Assembly: GCF_026248825.1 (NCBI RefSeq)
Contig: NZ_CP110973.1
Coordinates: forward strand, 1,488,001 to 1,552,000
Origin: Larkinella insperata
GTDB lineage: Bacteria; Bacteroidota; Bacteroidia; Cytophagales; Spirosomataceae
DNA length: 64,000 nt
Direction: 5' to 3'
The position numbers were made by a program, and so were the translations under genes. The notes beneath the pieces are model-generated. The model was not told the DNA's origin and did no database searches. It was given only the letters and a program-made list of their open reading frames with translations. Of this stretch, positions 25,821-35,600 are shown one piece after another; within the stretch, counting starts at the first letter, position 1, and every line of letters begins with the position of its first letter.

Positions 25821-26447
25821 TCAATACGATAGCCCCGGTGTTTTCTTCATGTATTCGTCGGTGGTCAATTGCGTCAGCAGAAAGCCCGCTACGTCGGCGC
25901 GGGAAATTTTCAGGGTCAGCGATTTGGCGTCGCCGGAGAACCCGTGCCGGTAGTTTCCCGTTGCCGCCCCATCCGTAAAAGCCGCCGGGCGAACAATGGT
26001 CCAGTCGAGGTTGCTTTGCCGGACGTACTTTTCCTGCAATTCGTGGTCTTTCATCGCTTCTTTCAGCAAAAAACCAAACATGATGTACTTCCAGAAGAAA
26101 TTCAGGTTGCCCCTGCTGTCGCCCGCTCCCAGAGTCGTCTGACAAACGAGCCGTTTGGTACCGGTTTTCTCCATTGCCCGGATGATGTTTTTCGTTCCTT
26201 CTGAGCGAACCGTTCCTTTGCGTCCGGCCCCGAGCGCACACACAACCGCGTCGTGACCCTTTACCGCCTGCTCCACCGACGCGGGGTTTAACGCATCGCC
26301 CTGGTGAATGGTCAACCGCGCCGGTGGCAGATCCTGCAAAACCGCCGGATTGCGGGCAAAAGCCGTAACGGTATGTCCCTGAGCCAGCGCCTGAGCAACG
26401 ACCAGGCGCCCTACACTTCCTGTTGATCCAAAGATGATGAGTCTCAT
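25821..26447 (-). CDS. NAD(P)-binding protein, atypical SDR/NmrA-like
   Basis: This protein of about 208 residues has an N-terminal Rossmann motif GSTGSVG, then VVCALGAGRKG and the family-typical DWTIVRPAAFTDG. It matches the atypical short-chain dehydrogenase group (biliverdin reductase/NmrA-like) acting as an oxidoreductase or redox sensor. I chose the ATG at 26447 (MRLIIFGSTG); the longer frame would need a TTG at 26471. It precedes an AraC-type regulator on the same strand by 75 bases. Confidence 0.82.
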   Translation of the reverse strand: MRLIIFGSTGSVGRLVVAQALAQGHTVTAFARNPAVLQDLPPARLTIHQGDALNPASVEQAVKGHDAVVCALGAGRKGTVRSEGTKNIIRAMEKTGTKRLVCQTTLGAGDSRGNLNFFWKYIMFGFLLKEAMKDHELQEKYVRQSNLDWTIVRPAAFTDGAATGNYRHGFSGDAKSLTLKISRADVAGFLLTQLTTDEYMKKTPGLSY

Positions 26448-26521
26448 AGTTGTTGTCGTTTGTTGCGACAAAACTAGCTGAGCTTCACAGGCCGAAATAG
26501 AACGAAACCGACAGCCGCAAT

Positions 26522-27337
26522 TTAGTAGATAAAAGACCGGTTTTCGGCAAACGGGTCGGCAAACCGGTGCAGATTCAGCGGGGAAAAACCGGTAAATTCC
26601 TTGAAAGAGCGAATGAAGTGCGACTGGTCAGCGTAACCGTTGTCAAAGGCAACATCGGATAGCTTCTCGTAACTCCGGCTGTTCAATTGCCGGAGCGTGG
26701 ATTGAAACCGGCAGATTCGGGCAAACAGGCGGGGAGAAATGCCAACGTACTGCTCAAACCGTCGCTCAAACGTTCGTTCCGATACGGCCAGGGTTTTCTG
26801 CAACTCCGGGAGGGACGTATGACCGTTGGAAACCTGAATCCGGCTGACGGCAAAATCCAGCATCCGATCGGCTTTGGGATGGTTGAGCTGGAGCATTCGG
26901 AGTAAACAGGATGCTATCGTTTCGGCTTGTTCGGTTACCGAATCGGTGTGAGAAAGACCTTCCAGCAGCGGAACCCCGGAAAGGGTGGGCAACGGGCCCA
27001 GATCAAAACAGGTGTCGGTCAGTTCATCGGCTTTGATGCCCAGCAACGGCCGGATGGCGTAGGGATGCAGCAAAAAAATAAGGATCCGGAACCGCCCACC
27101 GGTTGTCATGTGCACCGGTTTTAGCGTTTGCCCATACAGAAAAACGGATAGAGACGAATAATAATCCTCATTCAGCGAAAGGCCCTGTTCCGACTGCTGA
27201 AAGAAAATGCCCGGGCAGCCATCGGCAAAAAACCGGAACGAATTCGACGAGATGACGTGCTCACAACCTTCCAGAACCAGAATGTCTTTCAGGTATGGTC
27301 GCAAAGCCGCGTGGCGATTGATGAGTGGCTGTACCAT
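26522..27337 (-). CDS. AraC family transcriptional regulator
   Basis: This 271-residue regulator has an N-terminal sensory domain of the DUF6597 type (PLINRHAALRPYLKDILVLEG). The C-terminal double HTH includes ELQKTLAVSERTFERRFEQYVGIS and KLSDVAFDNGYADQSHFIRSFKEFTGFSP. It probably controls the NAD(P)-binding gene that follows on the same strand. The ligand is unknown. Confidence 0.9.
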   Translation of the reverse strand: MVQPLINRHAALRPYLKDILVLEGCEHVISSNSFRFFADGCPGIFFQQSEQGLSLNEDYYSSLSVFLYGQTLKPVHMTTGGRFRILIFLLHPYAIRPLLGIKADELTDTCFDLGPLPTLSGVPLLEGLSHTDSVTEQAETIASCLLRMLQLNHPKADRMLDFAVSRIQVSNGHTSLPELQKTLAVSERTFERRFEQYVGISPRLFARICRFQSTLRQLNSRSYEKLSDVAFDNGYADQSHFIRSFKEFTGFSPLNLHRFADPFAENRSFIY

Positions 27338-27555
27338 GCCGTTTGCCGTTAGGTGTTCCCGAAGCTATTGAAATGAAAACCATAACGCAACCGATAGGTG
27401 TTGAGCGGCTATTTTCTCATGTCCAGTTTTGCCAAAACGCGTGGCCCGTTCCACGCCGGACGCTCCGCATTTGATAAATGCTCCAAAATAATTTTGAAAA
27501 ATTTTGCCGCCATTTTTCAACCTTTGAAACAACTTGTCCTGTTTCTTGTTATTAG
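27338..27555. other. Intergenic stretch upstream of the candidate sRNA
   Basis: This is AT-rich with several TTTTG motifs. The 98-codon plus reading spanning 27398-27694 runs through the hairpin and terminator and has no family features, so I do not call it. Confidence 0.35.
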
Positions 27556-27559
27556 TATA

Positions 27560-27654
27560 TCTCTCACTCGAAGTAAGGATATGGACGGAAACGTGAATTA
27601 TCCTTACCCATTGAGTGAACAGAAGCCAGACGACGAAAGCGTCTGGCTTTTTTT
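27560..27654 (+). ncRNA. Candidate small RNA with its own terminator
   Basis: About 95 bases form two hairpins. The first nests TCACTC (27564-27569)/GAGTGA (27613-27618), then TAAGGATA (27574-27581)/TATCCTTA (27599-27606), then ACG-GAAA-CGT (27585-27594), which has a GNRA tetraloop. Two small internal loops separate the stems. The second hairpin is the terminator at 27623-27654. Both neighbouring genes point the other way, so no gene lies downstream, arguing against a riboswitch. I do not recognise the family: it lacks the SRP GGAAGGAAGCAGCC core. Confidence 0.5.
27623..27654 (+). terminator. Rho-independent terminator of the candidate sRNA
   Basis: The perfect stem AAGCCAGACG (27623-27632)/CGTCTGGCTT (27640-27649) is followed by a T run to 27654 on the plus strand. 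No plus-strand gene lies immediately upstream, which supports a separate RNA. Confidence 0.78.
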
Positions 27655-27758
27655 GTTACATCAGTTTCCAGAGCAGCGCCTGAAGCCCTATTAATTGATC
27701 GAAGCGCCGGCCATTCTGGGGTTGTGGCCGCCGGGGATTGAATGGATGACGAAAACCG

Positions 27759-28403
27759 TTAGGTGGGATCGCTGCGCACAGCGGCCAGAAAATCGGTTAC
27801 GTTGCCCGTCAGCAATCCGGCGTAACGCGTAATCTTTTCCAGCGGCCAGTCCCACCAGGCGATTTCCAGCAGTTCGGCAACGGTTTCTTCTTTAAATCGG
27901 GAGCGAATGATCCGCCCGGGGTTGCCACCAACAATGCTGTAGGGCGAAATGTCGCGGGTGACAACCGAATAGGAACCGATGATGGCCCCGTGGCCAATCG
28001 TGACTCCGGGTAAAATGCTGGCCCGGTACCCCAGCCAGACGTCGTTGCCAATGACGGTATCCCCTTTTACCGGGTACGCTTTGCCGTCCATCGCCGTGGC
28101 CCAGTCCCCGCCAAAAATGGCAAAGGGATACGAACTGACCGCATCCACCAGGTGATTGGCCCCGTTCATGATAAATTCCACGCCGGACGCAATCATGCAG
28201 AATTTGCCGATCGTCAGCCGGTCGCAGGTAAAATCAAAGAGGTAGCGGATGTTTTTCTGAAAATTTTCGACCGACTCAAAGTCATCGTAATACGTATAAT
28301 CGCCAACGGTAACCTGCGGATGCCTGACCACATTTTTCAGGAAACACAACCGCTCATAACCGGCCAGCGGAAAAACAGTAGACGGATCGACAAGTGCCAT
28401 CAT
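27759..28403 (-). CDS. CatB/Vat-like hexapeptide O-acetyltransferase
   Basis: This 214-residue xenobiotic-acetyltransferase-like protein has a left-handed beta helix built of hexapeptide repeats (VIGNDVWLGYRASILPGVTI, IGSYSVVTRDISPYSI). The family's catalytic His lies in NGANHLVDAVSSYPF. Family members acetylate chloramphenicol or streptogramins, but many homologues are of unknown substrate, so resistance cannot be claimed. It is monocistronic; a second Met directly follows the first. Confidence 0.85.
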   Translation of the reverse strand: MMALVDPSTVFPLAGYERLCFLKNVVRHPQVTVGDYTYYDDFESVENFQKNIRYLFDFTCDRLTIGKFCMIASGVEFIMNGANHLVDAVSSYPFAIFGGDWATAMDGKAYPVKGDTVIGNDVWLGYRASILPGVTIGHGAIIGSYSVVTRDISPYSIVGGNPGRIIRSRFKEETVAELLEIAWWDWPLEKITRYAGLLTGNVTDFLAAVRSDPT

Positions 28404-28607
28404 CAGAAAGATTTTGGCAAGAATACGGCGTCAGAGCGGTAAAATCAACCCAAAGGTCCGGTGACGGGTGAATCACGTTCATCCATCCGGCAGGTTTTTG
28501 TGCAACGTTCCGGCGAAAAGGGCGGCTTTTTCGGAGCGCTTTGCGGGTTCCGCCCCTCCTGTTAATTTTACAGTTTCAGTACTCTTTTATTTCTTACTAA
28601 CCTTCTG

Positions 28608-29756
28608 ATGAAACGATTTCACGCGTTAACCCTGCTGGCTCTTTTTTGCCAGTTTTCTCTTGTTTCCAAAACCGTCCTGGCGCAGTCGAAGCCCAAAAAA
28701 TATGTCCTGATCGGCTACGTGGGTGGGGGCGGCTGGACCAAAAACGACATTGAAGCCCAGAAGCTAACCCACATCAACTACGCCTTTGCCGTACCGGCCG
28801 AAAATGGCGAACTGGCCCCCATCAAAGCTCGGGATTCTGTCAACCTTGCCACGTTGAATTCTCTCAAAATCGTTAATAAAGACCTGCAAATCCTGATTTC
28901 GATCGGCGGCTGGGGTGGGTGCCGGTATTTCTCGGATGCGGCCCTGACGGAGGCTTCCCGCAGGAAATTCGCCAACAGCGCGGTTTCGTTCATGAAAAAA
29001 CACCGGCTCGACGGGGTTGACATCGACTGGGAATACCCCGATCAGATTGGCGAAAACAACATTTTCCGGCCGGTCGACAAGCAGAATTTTACGCTGCTGC
29101 TGAAGGAACTGCGTGACCAACTCGACGCGCAGGGCAAAAAAGACAACCGCCCGGCTGCCCGGCATTACCTGCTGACGGCTGCCACCGGGGGCGATACGGC
29201 GTTCGTAAACCACACCGAGCTGGGCAACGCGCAGAAATACCTCGACTACGTGAACATCATGACGTATGACCTGTACCACGGCAATGATAAAAAAACCGGC
29301 CACCACAGTCCGCTGTACCAATCGGCGCTGAGCGACCGGTCGCGCAATAGTTCAGACGATGCCGTCAACGGTCACATTAAAGCGGGCGTTCCGGTCGGCA
29401 AAATTGTGCTCGGCCTGCCTTTCTACGGACGCGGCTGGACGGATGTTAATCCCGTCAACAAGGGACTTTTTCAGCCGTCGGCGGGCAAGCACATGAGCCC
29501 TAATTATTATGACCTAGTGGATAATTACATTAACAAAAACGGTTACACCCGGTATTGGGACGACAAAGCCAAAGCGCCCTATCTGTGGAATCCGGAAACG
29601 CGTACGTTTATTTCCTACGCCGACAAAGAGTCGATGGTGTACAAAATTGAGTACGTGAAATCCAAGGGGCTGGCGGGTGCCATGTTCTGGGAGTATCCGC
29701 TGGATTACAAGAAAGACAAGCTGCTGGACGTGCTGGTTCGGGAGCTGGCCAAGTAA
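28608..29756 (+). CDS. GH18 chitinase/endoglycosidase-like hydrolase
   Basis: This 382-residue exported enzyme has a signal peptide (ending near VLAQ). Its TIM barrel shows SIGGWGG (98-104) and the catalytic DxxDxDxE motif DGVDIDWE with acid/base Glu142. GH18 also needs the aromatic C-terminal Trp (GAMFWEYPLDY), and it is present. Predicted function is hydrolysis of chitin or chito-oligomers with retention via the substrate N-acetyl group. It is monocistronic with a strong terminator. Confidence 0.92.
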   Translation: MKRFHALTLLALFCQFSLVSKTVLAQSKPKKYVLIGYVGGGGWTKNDIEAQKLTHINYAFAVPAENGELAPIKARDSVNLATLNSLKIVNKDLQILISIGGWGGCRYFSDAALTEASRRKFANSAVSFMKKHRLDGVDIDWEYPDQIGENNIFRPVDKQNFTLLLKELRDQLDAQGKKDNRPAARHYLLTAATGGDTAFVNHTELGNAQKYLDYVNIMTYDLYHGNDKKTGHHSPLYQSALSDRSRNSSDDAVNGHIKAGVPVGKIVLGLPFYGRGWTDVNPVNKGLFQPSAGKHMSPNYYDLVDNYINKNGYTRYWDDKAKAPYLWNPETRTFISYADKESMVYKIEYVKSKGLAGAMFWEYPLDYKKDKLLDVLVRELAK

Positions 29757-29762
29757 CGAGTG

Positions 29763-29800
29763 GACCGGGGAGAACATCAAAACTTCCCGGTCTTTTTTTT
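29763..29800 (+). terminator. Rho-independent terminator of the GH18 gene
   Basis: GACCGGGG (29763-29770) pairs with TCCCGGTC (29785-29792) with one G-T pair. A run of eight T follows on the plus strand. Confidence 0.8.
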
Positions 29801-29871
29801 ACGGAGCTCCGCTTTTGTTACCGTAATATTATATCTTGAAATGGCGTGCTGAATTTTAGCAAGTACCCGGC

Positions 29872-29899
29872 TTGATTGACCCCATCTCGTTTACTTTTG
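29872..29899 (+). promoter_or_regulatory. Bacteroidota promoter of the glycerophosphodiesterase gene
   Basis: TTG (29872-29874) and a perfect -7 TACTTTTG (29892-29899) precede a start near 29907. The ATG at 29922 follows, supporting this start over an in-frame TTG at 29910. The -33/-7 spacing is slightly short. Confidence 0.5.
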
Positions 29900-29921
29900 C
29901 GAAGTCAATTTGCTTATTCGT

Positions 29922-30689
29922 ATGAAAATCGTCTTCAATACCGCCATTGCCGCCGTTTTGCTCACTTGTTCTACTTTACCGAGCATGGCCCAAACCAAAG
30001 TAATCGCCCACCGGGGAGCCTGGAAAAACACCGGCGCTCCGCAAAACTCGATTGCCTCGCTGCAACAGGCCATCAAACTGGGTTGCTACGGCAGTGAGTT
30101 CGACGTGCACATGACCGCCGATTCAGCACTGGTGGTCAACCACGATCACGACCTGCAGGGCGTCAATCTCGAAACTGCCCCCGCGGCCCAGATCAACGCC
30201 CTGAAACTCAGCAACGGCGAGTCACTGCCGACGCTGGAAAGCTACCTGAAAGAAGGTCTGAAACAGAAGAAAACCCGTCTGATTCTCGAAATCAAAGCAT
30301 CGAAAGTCAGCAAGGAACACTCGCTGGCCCTGGCGACAAAATGCGTGCAGGCCGTTAAAGCCCAAAAAGGCCGGAAGCTGGTCGATTACATCAGCTTTGA
30401 TTACGACGTTTGCAAGAAAGTAAAAGAACTGGACCCTTCAGCCAATGTGGCCTATCTGATGGGCGACAAAACCCCGGAACAACTGGCCGCCGACGGTTTA
30501 TACGGCCTGGATTACCACCACAGCATCATGAAGAAAAACGAAAACTGGATTCAGGATGCGCACCAGAAAAAGCTGACCGTCAACGTCTGGACCGTCAACG
30601 ACCCGGACACCATGAACTGGCTCCTGGAACGCAAAGCGGATTTCATCACGACCGACGAACCCGAAAAATTGCTGACGCTGACGAAGTAA
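29922..30689 (+). CDS. Glycerophosphodiester phosphodiesterase family protein
   Basis: This 255-residue exported GDPD TIM barrel has a signal peptide ending MAQ. The catalytic region VIAHRGAW (His30, Arg31), the metal-binding SEFDVHMTADS with its VVNHDHDL His, and the C-terminal VNVWTVNDPD are all present. It hydrolyses deacylated phospholipids to glycerol-3-phosphate and an alcohol. Its periplasmic location suggests phosphate/lipid recycling. The ATG at 29922 is favoured by the promoter position. Confidence 0.9.
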   Translation: MKIVFNTAIAAVLLTCSTLPSMAQTKVIAHRGAWKNTGAPQNSIASLQQAIKLGCYGSEFDVHMTADSALVVNHDHDLQGVNLETAPAAQINALKLSNGESLPTLESYLKEGLKQKKTRLILEIKASKVSKEHSLALATKCVQAVKAQKGRKLVDYISFDYDVCKKVKELDPSANVAYLMGDKTPEQLAADGLYGLDYHHSIMKKNENWIQDAHQKKLTVNVWTVNDPDTMNWLLERKADFITTDEPEKLLTLTK

Positions 30690-30703
30690 TTTTTTAGAAG
30701 AAA

Positions 30704-30751
30704 AAAGAGGTGAGAAGAAAGTGTATCAACCATCTTTCTTCTCACCTCTTT
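30704..30751. terminator. Long perfect inverted repeat between convergent genes
   Basis: The 18-bp arm at 30704-30721 (ending GTGAGAAGAAAG) is repeated inverted at 30734-30751, with a 12-nt loop. A further copy of the word CTCACCTCT follows at about 30760. It lies between the convergent GDPD and MFS genes and probably terminates both. Confidence 0.7.
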
Positions 30752-30782
30752 CTTATTATCTCACCTCTCTTGTCTTTTCTCT

Positions 30783-31952
30783 TTATTCTCCTTTTACCTT
30801 ACCGCCCATCAGCGCAACGCATAGGCCCATGCCGGCGATGATGGTGAACGAAAGCCGCAGGCTCGACCAACCCGCCACAAAACCGATTACCGGCGGACCA
30901 ATCAGGAAGCCCAGAAAACCAATGGTTGAAACCGCAGCCAAAGCCACGCCCGGCGACATGACCGTTGACTTTCCGGCTGCGCTGTACACCAGCGGCACCA
31001 CCGACGACACACCAAAACCCACGAGGAAAAAGCCGAGGATCGCCGTGCCCAGATACGGTAAAGCAACCGACGTCAGCAAACCGGCGGCAATCAGCACACC
31101 GCTCACTTGCAGCGTCCGCTTCAGGCCGTAGCGGGTCGCAAACCAGTCGGCAATGAAACGGCCCATTGCCATGGTGCTCATGAATGCCGTGTACCCAGCG
31201 CCAACCATTGATTTGTTAGCCATCACCACTTTTTTGAAATAAATACCGCTCCAGTCAAACATAGCGCCTTCGCAGATCATGGCACAGAAAGCAATAATGC
31301 CCAGCGTCAACAGCGTTTTATCCGGTTTGGCAAAAATGGGCTGATCGCCGTTGGTATTAACGTCTTCGGGCAAAATATACCGGGAAGCAACGGCCAGCAG
31401 CGCCAGTGCGAGAAACAAAACGGCCGCAAAATGCTGATACGGAACAATACCCGCGCCAATCATGAACGCTCCGAGCATGGCTCCGGCAAAACCCGCCAGA
31501 CTCCACAGCCCGTGAAACGACGCCATCACCGGCCGATTGTACATGGCCTCAACCCCCACGGCCTGCGTGTTGATGGAAATGTTCGCCATGTTACCAAACA
31601 GCCCGAACATGAACAGACAGCCCATCAGTTGCGGGGTGCTTTGCGCCAACCCCAGGGTCAGCAAGGTGATTGCGTAAAGGCCAACCGCCAGCGTAGCGAC
31701 TTTACGGCTCCCGATTTTGGCTGTCAGCCAGCCCGCAATCGGGAGCGACAACATCAGACCAGCCGGAAGAGCCAGCAGAACTCCGCCCAATGCCGCATCC
31801 GACAAGCCCAGCGTCTGCTGAATGCTTGGAATCCGGGACGCCCAGCTGGCAAACGACAACCCTTGCAGGAAGAACATAGTGCCCACAGCCATCCGGCGTA
31901 CACTACGCGTGGAGAGTGATGGCGAGGGAAGTTGAAAAACTGTAAAATTCAT
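30783..31952 (-). CDS. MFS transporter, YbjJ-like
   Basis: This 389-residue inner-membrane transporter has about 12 hydrophobic segments. The N-terminal signature ASWASRIPSIQQTLGLSDAALG is typical of YbjJ-type MFS proteins. The loop-2 motif includes GWLTAKIGSRKV. The substrate is unknown. A minus-strand -7 element sits about 60 bases upstream. Confidence 0.86.
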   Translation of the reverse strand: MNFTVFQLPSPSLSTRSVRRMAVGTMFFLQGLSFASWASRIPSIQQTLGLSDAALGGVLLALPAGLMLSLPIAGWLTAKIGSRKVATLAVGLYAITLLTLGLAQSTPQLMGCLFMFGLFGNMANISINTQAVGVEAMYNRPVMASFHGLWSLAGFAGAMLGAFMIGAGIVPYQHFAAVLFLALALLAVASRYILPEDVNTNGDQPIFAKPDKTLLTLGIIAFCAMICEGAMFDWSGIYFKKVVMANKSMVGAGYTAFMSTMAMGRFIADWFATRYGLKRTLQVSGVLIAAGLLTSVALPYLGTAILGFFLVGFGVSSVVPLVYSAAGKSTVMSPGVALAAVSTIGFLGFLIGPPVIGFVAGWSSLRLSFTIIAGMGLCVALMGGKVKGE

Positions 31953-32011
31953 TCTAGGAAAAAGTCAATATTTCAGGTTGTATTCAGATTTCGTTTAACG
32001 AATAACGGCGG

Positions 32012-32019
32012 CAAAAATA
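32012..32019 (-). promoter_or_regulatory. Candidate -7 element of the MFS gene
   Basis: The minus strand carries TATTTTTG, a perfect TAnnTTTG, giving a start near 32006 and a leader of about 54 nt. No clear -33 TTG is visible. Confidence 0.35.
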
Positions 32020-32134
32020 GCTTTATTTTACAGCACTTAAAAGCATTTTTCTGCAACCACATAATCAAAACTCTCTCAATTAAGTTCTTTGATTTAGTCA
32101 ATTCTAAAACGTTTCGTATCTGTTACAGAAAATG

Positions 32135-32187
32135 TACAAAAAGCTTGTCAATTACCCTCGCGAGTCCAGCGGACTTGGGGTAAGTAC
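32135..32187 (+). other. Stem-loop in the divergent MFS/metal-operon intergenic region
   Basis: TTACCC (32152-32157) pairs with GGGTAA (32178-32183). An inner AGTCC/GGACT stem (32163-32175) and outer GTAC repeats complete it. It lies 75 bases upstream of the metal operon start. It could be an operator or attenuator; there is no T tract. Confidence 0.3.
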
Positions 32188-32246
32188 TAGCAGCATTTTT
32201 TAGAGCCTGATGCATTTATGACTACCTGTTGCACGAGTTTTTCGGG

Positions 32247-32254
32247 TAGCTTTG
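32247..32254 (+). promoter_or_regulatory. -7 element of the metal efflux operon
   Basis: TAGCTTTG is a perfect -7 consensus but ends only four bases before the ATG at 32259. Transcription would start at or beside the ATG (leaderless). A TTG at 32229 is close but poorly spaced. Confidence 0.4.
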
Positions 32255-32258
32255 CCGC

Positions 32259-32588
32259 ATGAAGTCTCTGATTTGCTTGTTGATGAGCGTCCACCTGCTT
32301 TTTTTATCCGTTTGGCCCTGCGCCGACGGATGCCTGAAGGTGCGCGCCGACAAACAGGCAACAGCGACGCTTGCCAGCGACGACCACCAGCACGACGACG
32401 GCAATCCCGGCGCCGATCTGTGCTCTCCCTTTTGCGGGTGCGCCTGCTGCGGTACGGTGCTCGAACCCGGCCCGGATTTTCAGTTTGCCTTTGCGGTCTT
32501 TTCGTTTGCTTCTCCCCGGTACACAACTTCAGTACCAACCTTACCAACTGCCCCACTTTCTTTCTGGCAGCCGCCCCAGCTCGGCTGA
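32259..32588 (+). CDS. Small exported Cys/His-rich protein (DUF6660-like)
   Basis: This 109-residue protein has an N-terminal hydrophobic signal (MKSLICLLMSVHLLFLSVWP). A short DDHQHDD stretch and the Cys cluster CSPFCGCACCG follow. Both look suited to metal binding. I recall similar proteins (DUF6660) placed just before CusA-type pumps in Bacteroidota. It opens the heavy-metal efflux operon and may be a periplasmic metal sensor or chaperone, which is inference. Confidence 0.62.
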   Translation: MKSLICLLMSVHLLFLSVWPCADGCLKVRADKQATATLASDDHQHDDGNPGADLCSPFCGCACCGTVLEPGPDFQFAFAVFSFASPRYTTSVPTLPTAPLSFWQPPQLG

Positions 32589-32691
32589 GATAGGATACGT
32601 GCGCCCAATCGGTTCTGTGCAACCGGGTTGCATTGCCCGCCCCCGATGGCGGGTGTAAATCGCTTTCTTATCTTCTATTTTTCTCTACGGT

Positions 32692-35600
32692 ATGCTGGAT
32701 TCCATCATCCGATTTTCCATTCAGAACAAACTCATTATTGGCCTGTTGACGTTGGGGCTGGTGATCTGGGGCGGTTATTCGCTCAGCCGGTTGCCCATCG
32801 ACGCCGTGCCCGACATCACCAATAACCAGGTTCAGATCATCACCCGATCACCCGCGCTGGCGGCTCCCGAGGTTGAGCGGCTGATTACCTTTCCGATTGA
32901 GCAAACCATGGCGACCATTCCCGAAATCGCCGAGATTCGCTCGTTCTCCCGTTTTGGGCTGTCGGTCGTGACCATCGTTTTTGGGGAAACAACCGATCTG
33001 TACTGGGCGCGCCAGCAGATCAGTGAACGGCTTTCGTCGGCCCGCAGCCAGATTCCGGCAGGAACCGGCGAACCCGAAATGGCTCCGTTGACAACCGGGC
33101 TGGGCGAAATCTACCAGTATGTCATTTACGCCAAACCGGGTTACACCGATAAGTATCCCCCAACCGAACTGCGCACCTTGCAGGATTGGGTGGTTCGGCG
33201 GCAGTTGCTGGGAACGCCCGGCGTGGCTGACGTCAGCAGCTTCGGCGGTTTGCTGAAACAGTATGAAATTGCCATCGACCCCGACCGGCTGCGTTCGTAC
33301 GGCCTGAGCATCGGCGATTTGTTCACGGCATTGTCCCGCAACAACCAGAACACCGGGGGCGCTTACATTGACAAAAAACCGAATGCCTACTTCATCCGCT
33401 CGGAAGGACTCGTTGACAGTCTGGCCGACATCGGCCGGATCGTCATTCGCCGGACACCGGGCGGAGTGCCGGTTCTAATCCGCGACGTGGCCAGCGTGCA
33501 ATACGGTTCGGCCAACCGTTACGGCGCCCTGACCCGCAACGGACAGGGGGAAGCCGTGGGCGCGCTGGTGCTGATGCTGAAAGGAGAAAACGCCAACCAG
33601 GTCATCGAACGGGTCAAAAACCGGATGGAGCAGATTCGCAAAACGCTGCCCGAAGGGGTTGATATCCACGCATTTCTGGACCGGAGCAAGTTGGTGGGCC
33701 GGGCCATTCATACCGTTACCCGCAACCTGATCGAGGGGGCGCTGATCGTCATTTTCGTACTCATTCTGTTTCTGGGCAACTGGCGGGCCGGGCTGATCGT
33801 CGCGTCGGTGATTCCGCTGTCGATGCTATTTGCTGTTGGCATGATGCAGGTGTTCGGCGTATCGGGCAACCTCATGAGTCTGGGCGCGATCGACTTCGGC
33901 CTGATTGTCGACGGTGCCGTCATCATCGTCGAAGCGACTGTTCACCACCTGGGTTTACGTAAAATAAGTCGGTTGACGCAGGCACAGATGGACGAGGAAG
34001 TCTTTGAATCGGCCAGCCGGATTCGCACCTCGGCGGCTTTCGGCGAGCTCATTATTCTCATTGTTTATCTGCCCATCCTTGCCCTGTCGGGAATTGAAGG
34101 CAAGATGTTTGGGCCGATGGCGCAGGTCGTCGGGTTCGCCATCGCCGGTGCGTTCATCCTCTCGCTGACGTATGTACCGATGATGTCGGCGCTGATGCTG
34201 AATAAACAGACGACAGCCCAACGGACCATTTCCGACCGGCTAATGGACTTTTTTCTCCGCCTGTACGAACCCGTCATTCAGGTTGTTATGCGTCGGAAAA
34301 CCGTGGTACTGGCCGTAGCGACTTTGCTATTGCTGGGCGTGGGCTGGCTGTTTACAACGCTCGGGGGTGAATTTATTCCGACGCTCGACGAAGGAGATTT
34401 CGCCGTGGAAACCCGCGTTCTGACCGGTTCGTCGCTGAGCCAGACGATCGAGAAAACCACGCAGGCCGAGCGGATTCTGCTGCAAAAATTTCCGGAAGTC
34501 AAAGAGGTGATCAGCAAAATTGGCGCGGGCGAAATCCCCACCGACCCGATGCCCATCGAAGCCGCCGACATGATGGTCATCCTGAAACCCCGCTCGGAAT
34601 GGACCACCGCGTCGGATCGCGAGGAGCTGGCCGGAAAAATGACCGAAGCCCTGGAAGCCATACCGGGCGTGACGTTCGGATTTCAGCAACCGATTCAAAT
34701 GCGTTTTAACGAACTGATTTCAGGAGCAAAACAGGATGTAGCCGTGAAAGTATTCGGGGAAGATCTGAACGAGCTAACCCGGCTTTCAAAACGCATCAGT
34801 GGCCTGATCAGCAGTGTCGAGGGAGCCACCGATTTATACGTGGAGCAGGTGCAGGGCCTCCCCCAGATTGTGGTGAAATTAGACCGTGAAGCCCTGGCGC
34901 GCTACGGCCTGTCGGTCGAAGACGTTAACCGAACCATCAGCACGGCTTTTGCCGGAGAAAGCGCGGGCCTGGTTTACGAAGGAGAGCGCCGGTTTGACCT
35001 GGTGGTTCGGCTGGCGGGCGAAAACCGGCGGAACATCAACGACGTGCAGGCTCTGACCGTTGCCAGCGCCGACGGGCCGCCCATTCCACTCTCGGAAATT
35101 GCGGTGGTTGAACTGGTGCCCGGACCCAACCAGATTCAGCGCGAAGATGCCAAACGCCGGCTCACCATCGGTTTCAACGTGCGCGGCCGCGATGTGGAAA
35201 GCGTCGTCACCGAACTCCACCGCAAAATAGGTCAGCAAATCCAGTTCCCGACTGGGTATTACGTAACCTACGGCGGGCAGTTCGAGAACCTGGTTGAAGC
35301 CCAGCAACGGCTCCAGGTGGCGGTTCCGGTGGCGCTGGGGCTTATCTTTCTGCTGCTTTTTCTGACATTCCACTCCCTGCGCCAGGCATTGCTTATTTTC
35401 TCGGCCATTCCGCTGGCGGCCATTGGGGGCGTGTTGGCCCTGTGGATGCGCGGGATGCCGTTCAGCATCTCGGCGGCCGTCGGTTTCATTGCGCTGTTCG
35501 GGGTGGCCGTTCTGAACGGTATTGTCTTGCTGGCCGAATTCAACGACCAGCGACGCAACGGCATCACCGACCTCCAACAGGCGATTTTCCGGGGAACCCG

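Noticed and set aside
27398..27694. 98-codon reading spanning the sRNA region
   Set aside because: It crosses a structured hairpin and a terminator and shows no protein family.
27759..28403. CatB/Vat-like gene considered as antibiotic resistance
   Set aside because: Many family members have unknown substrates; nothing in the context supports resistance.
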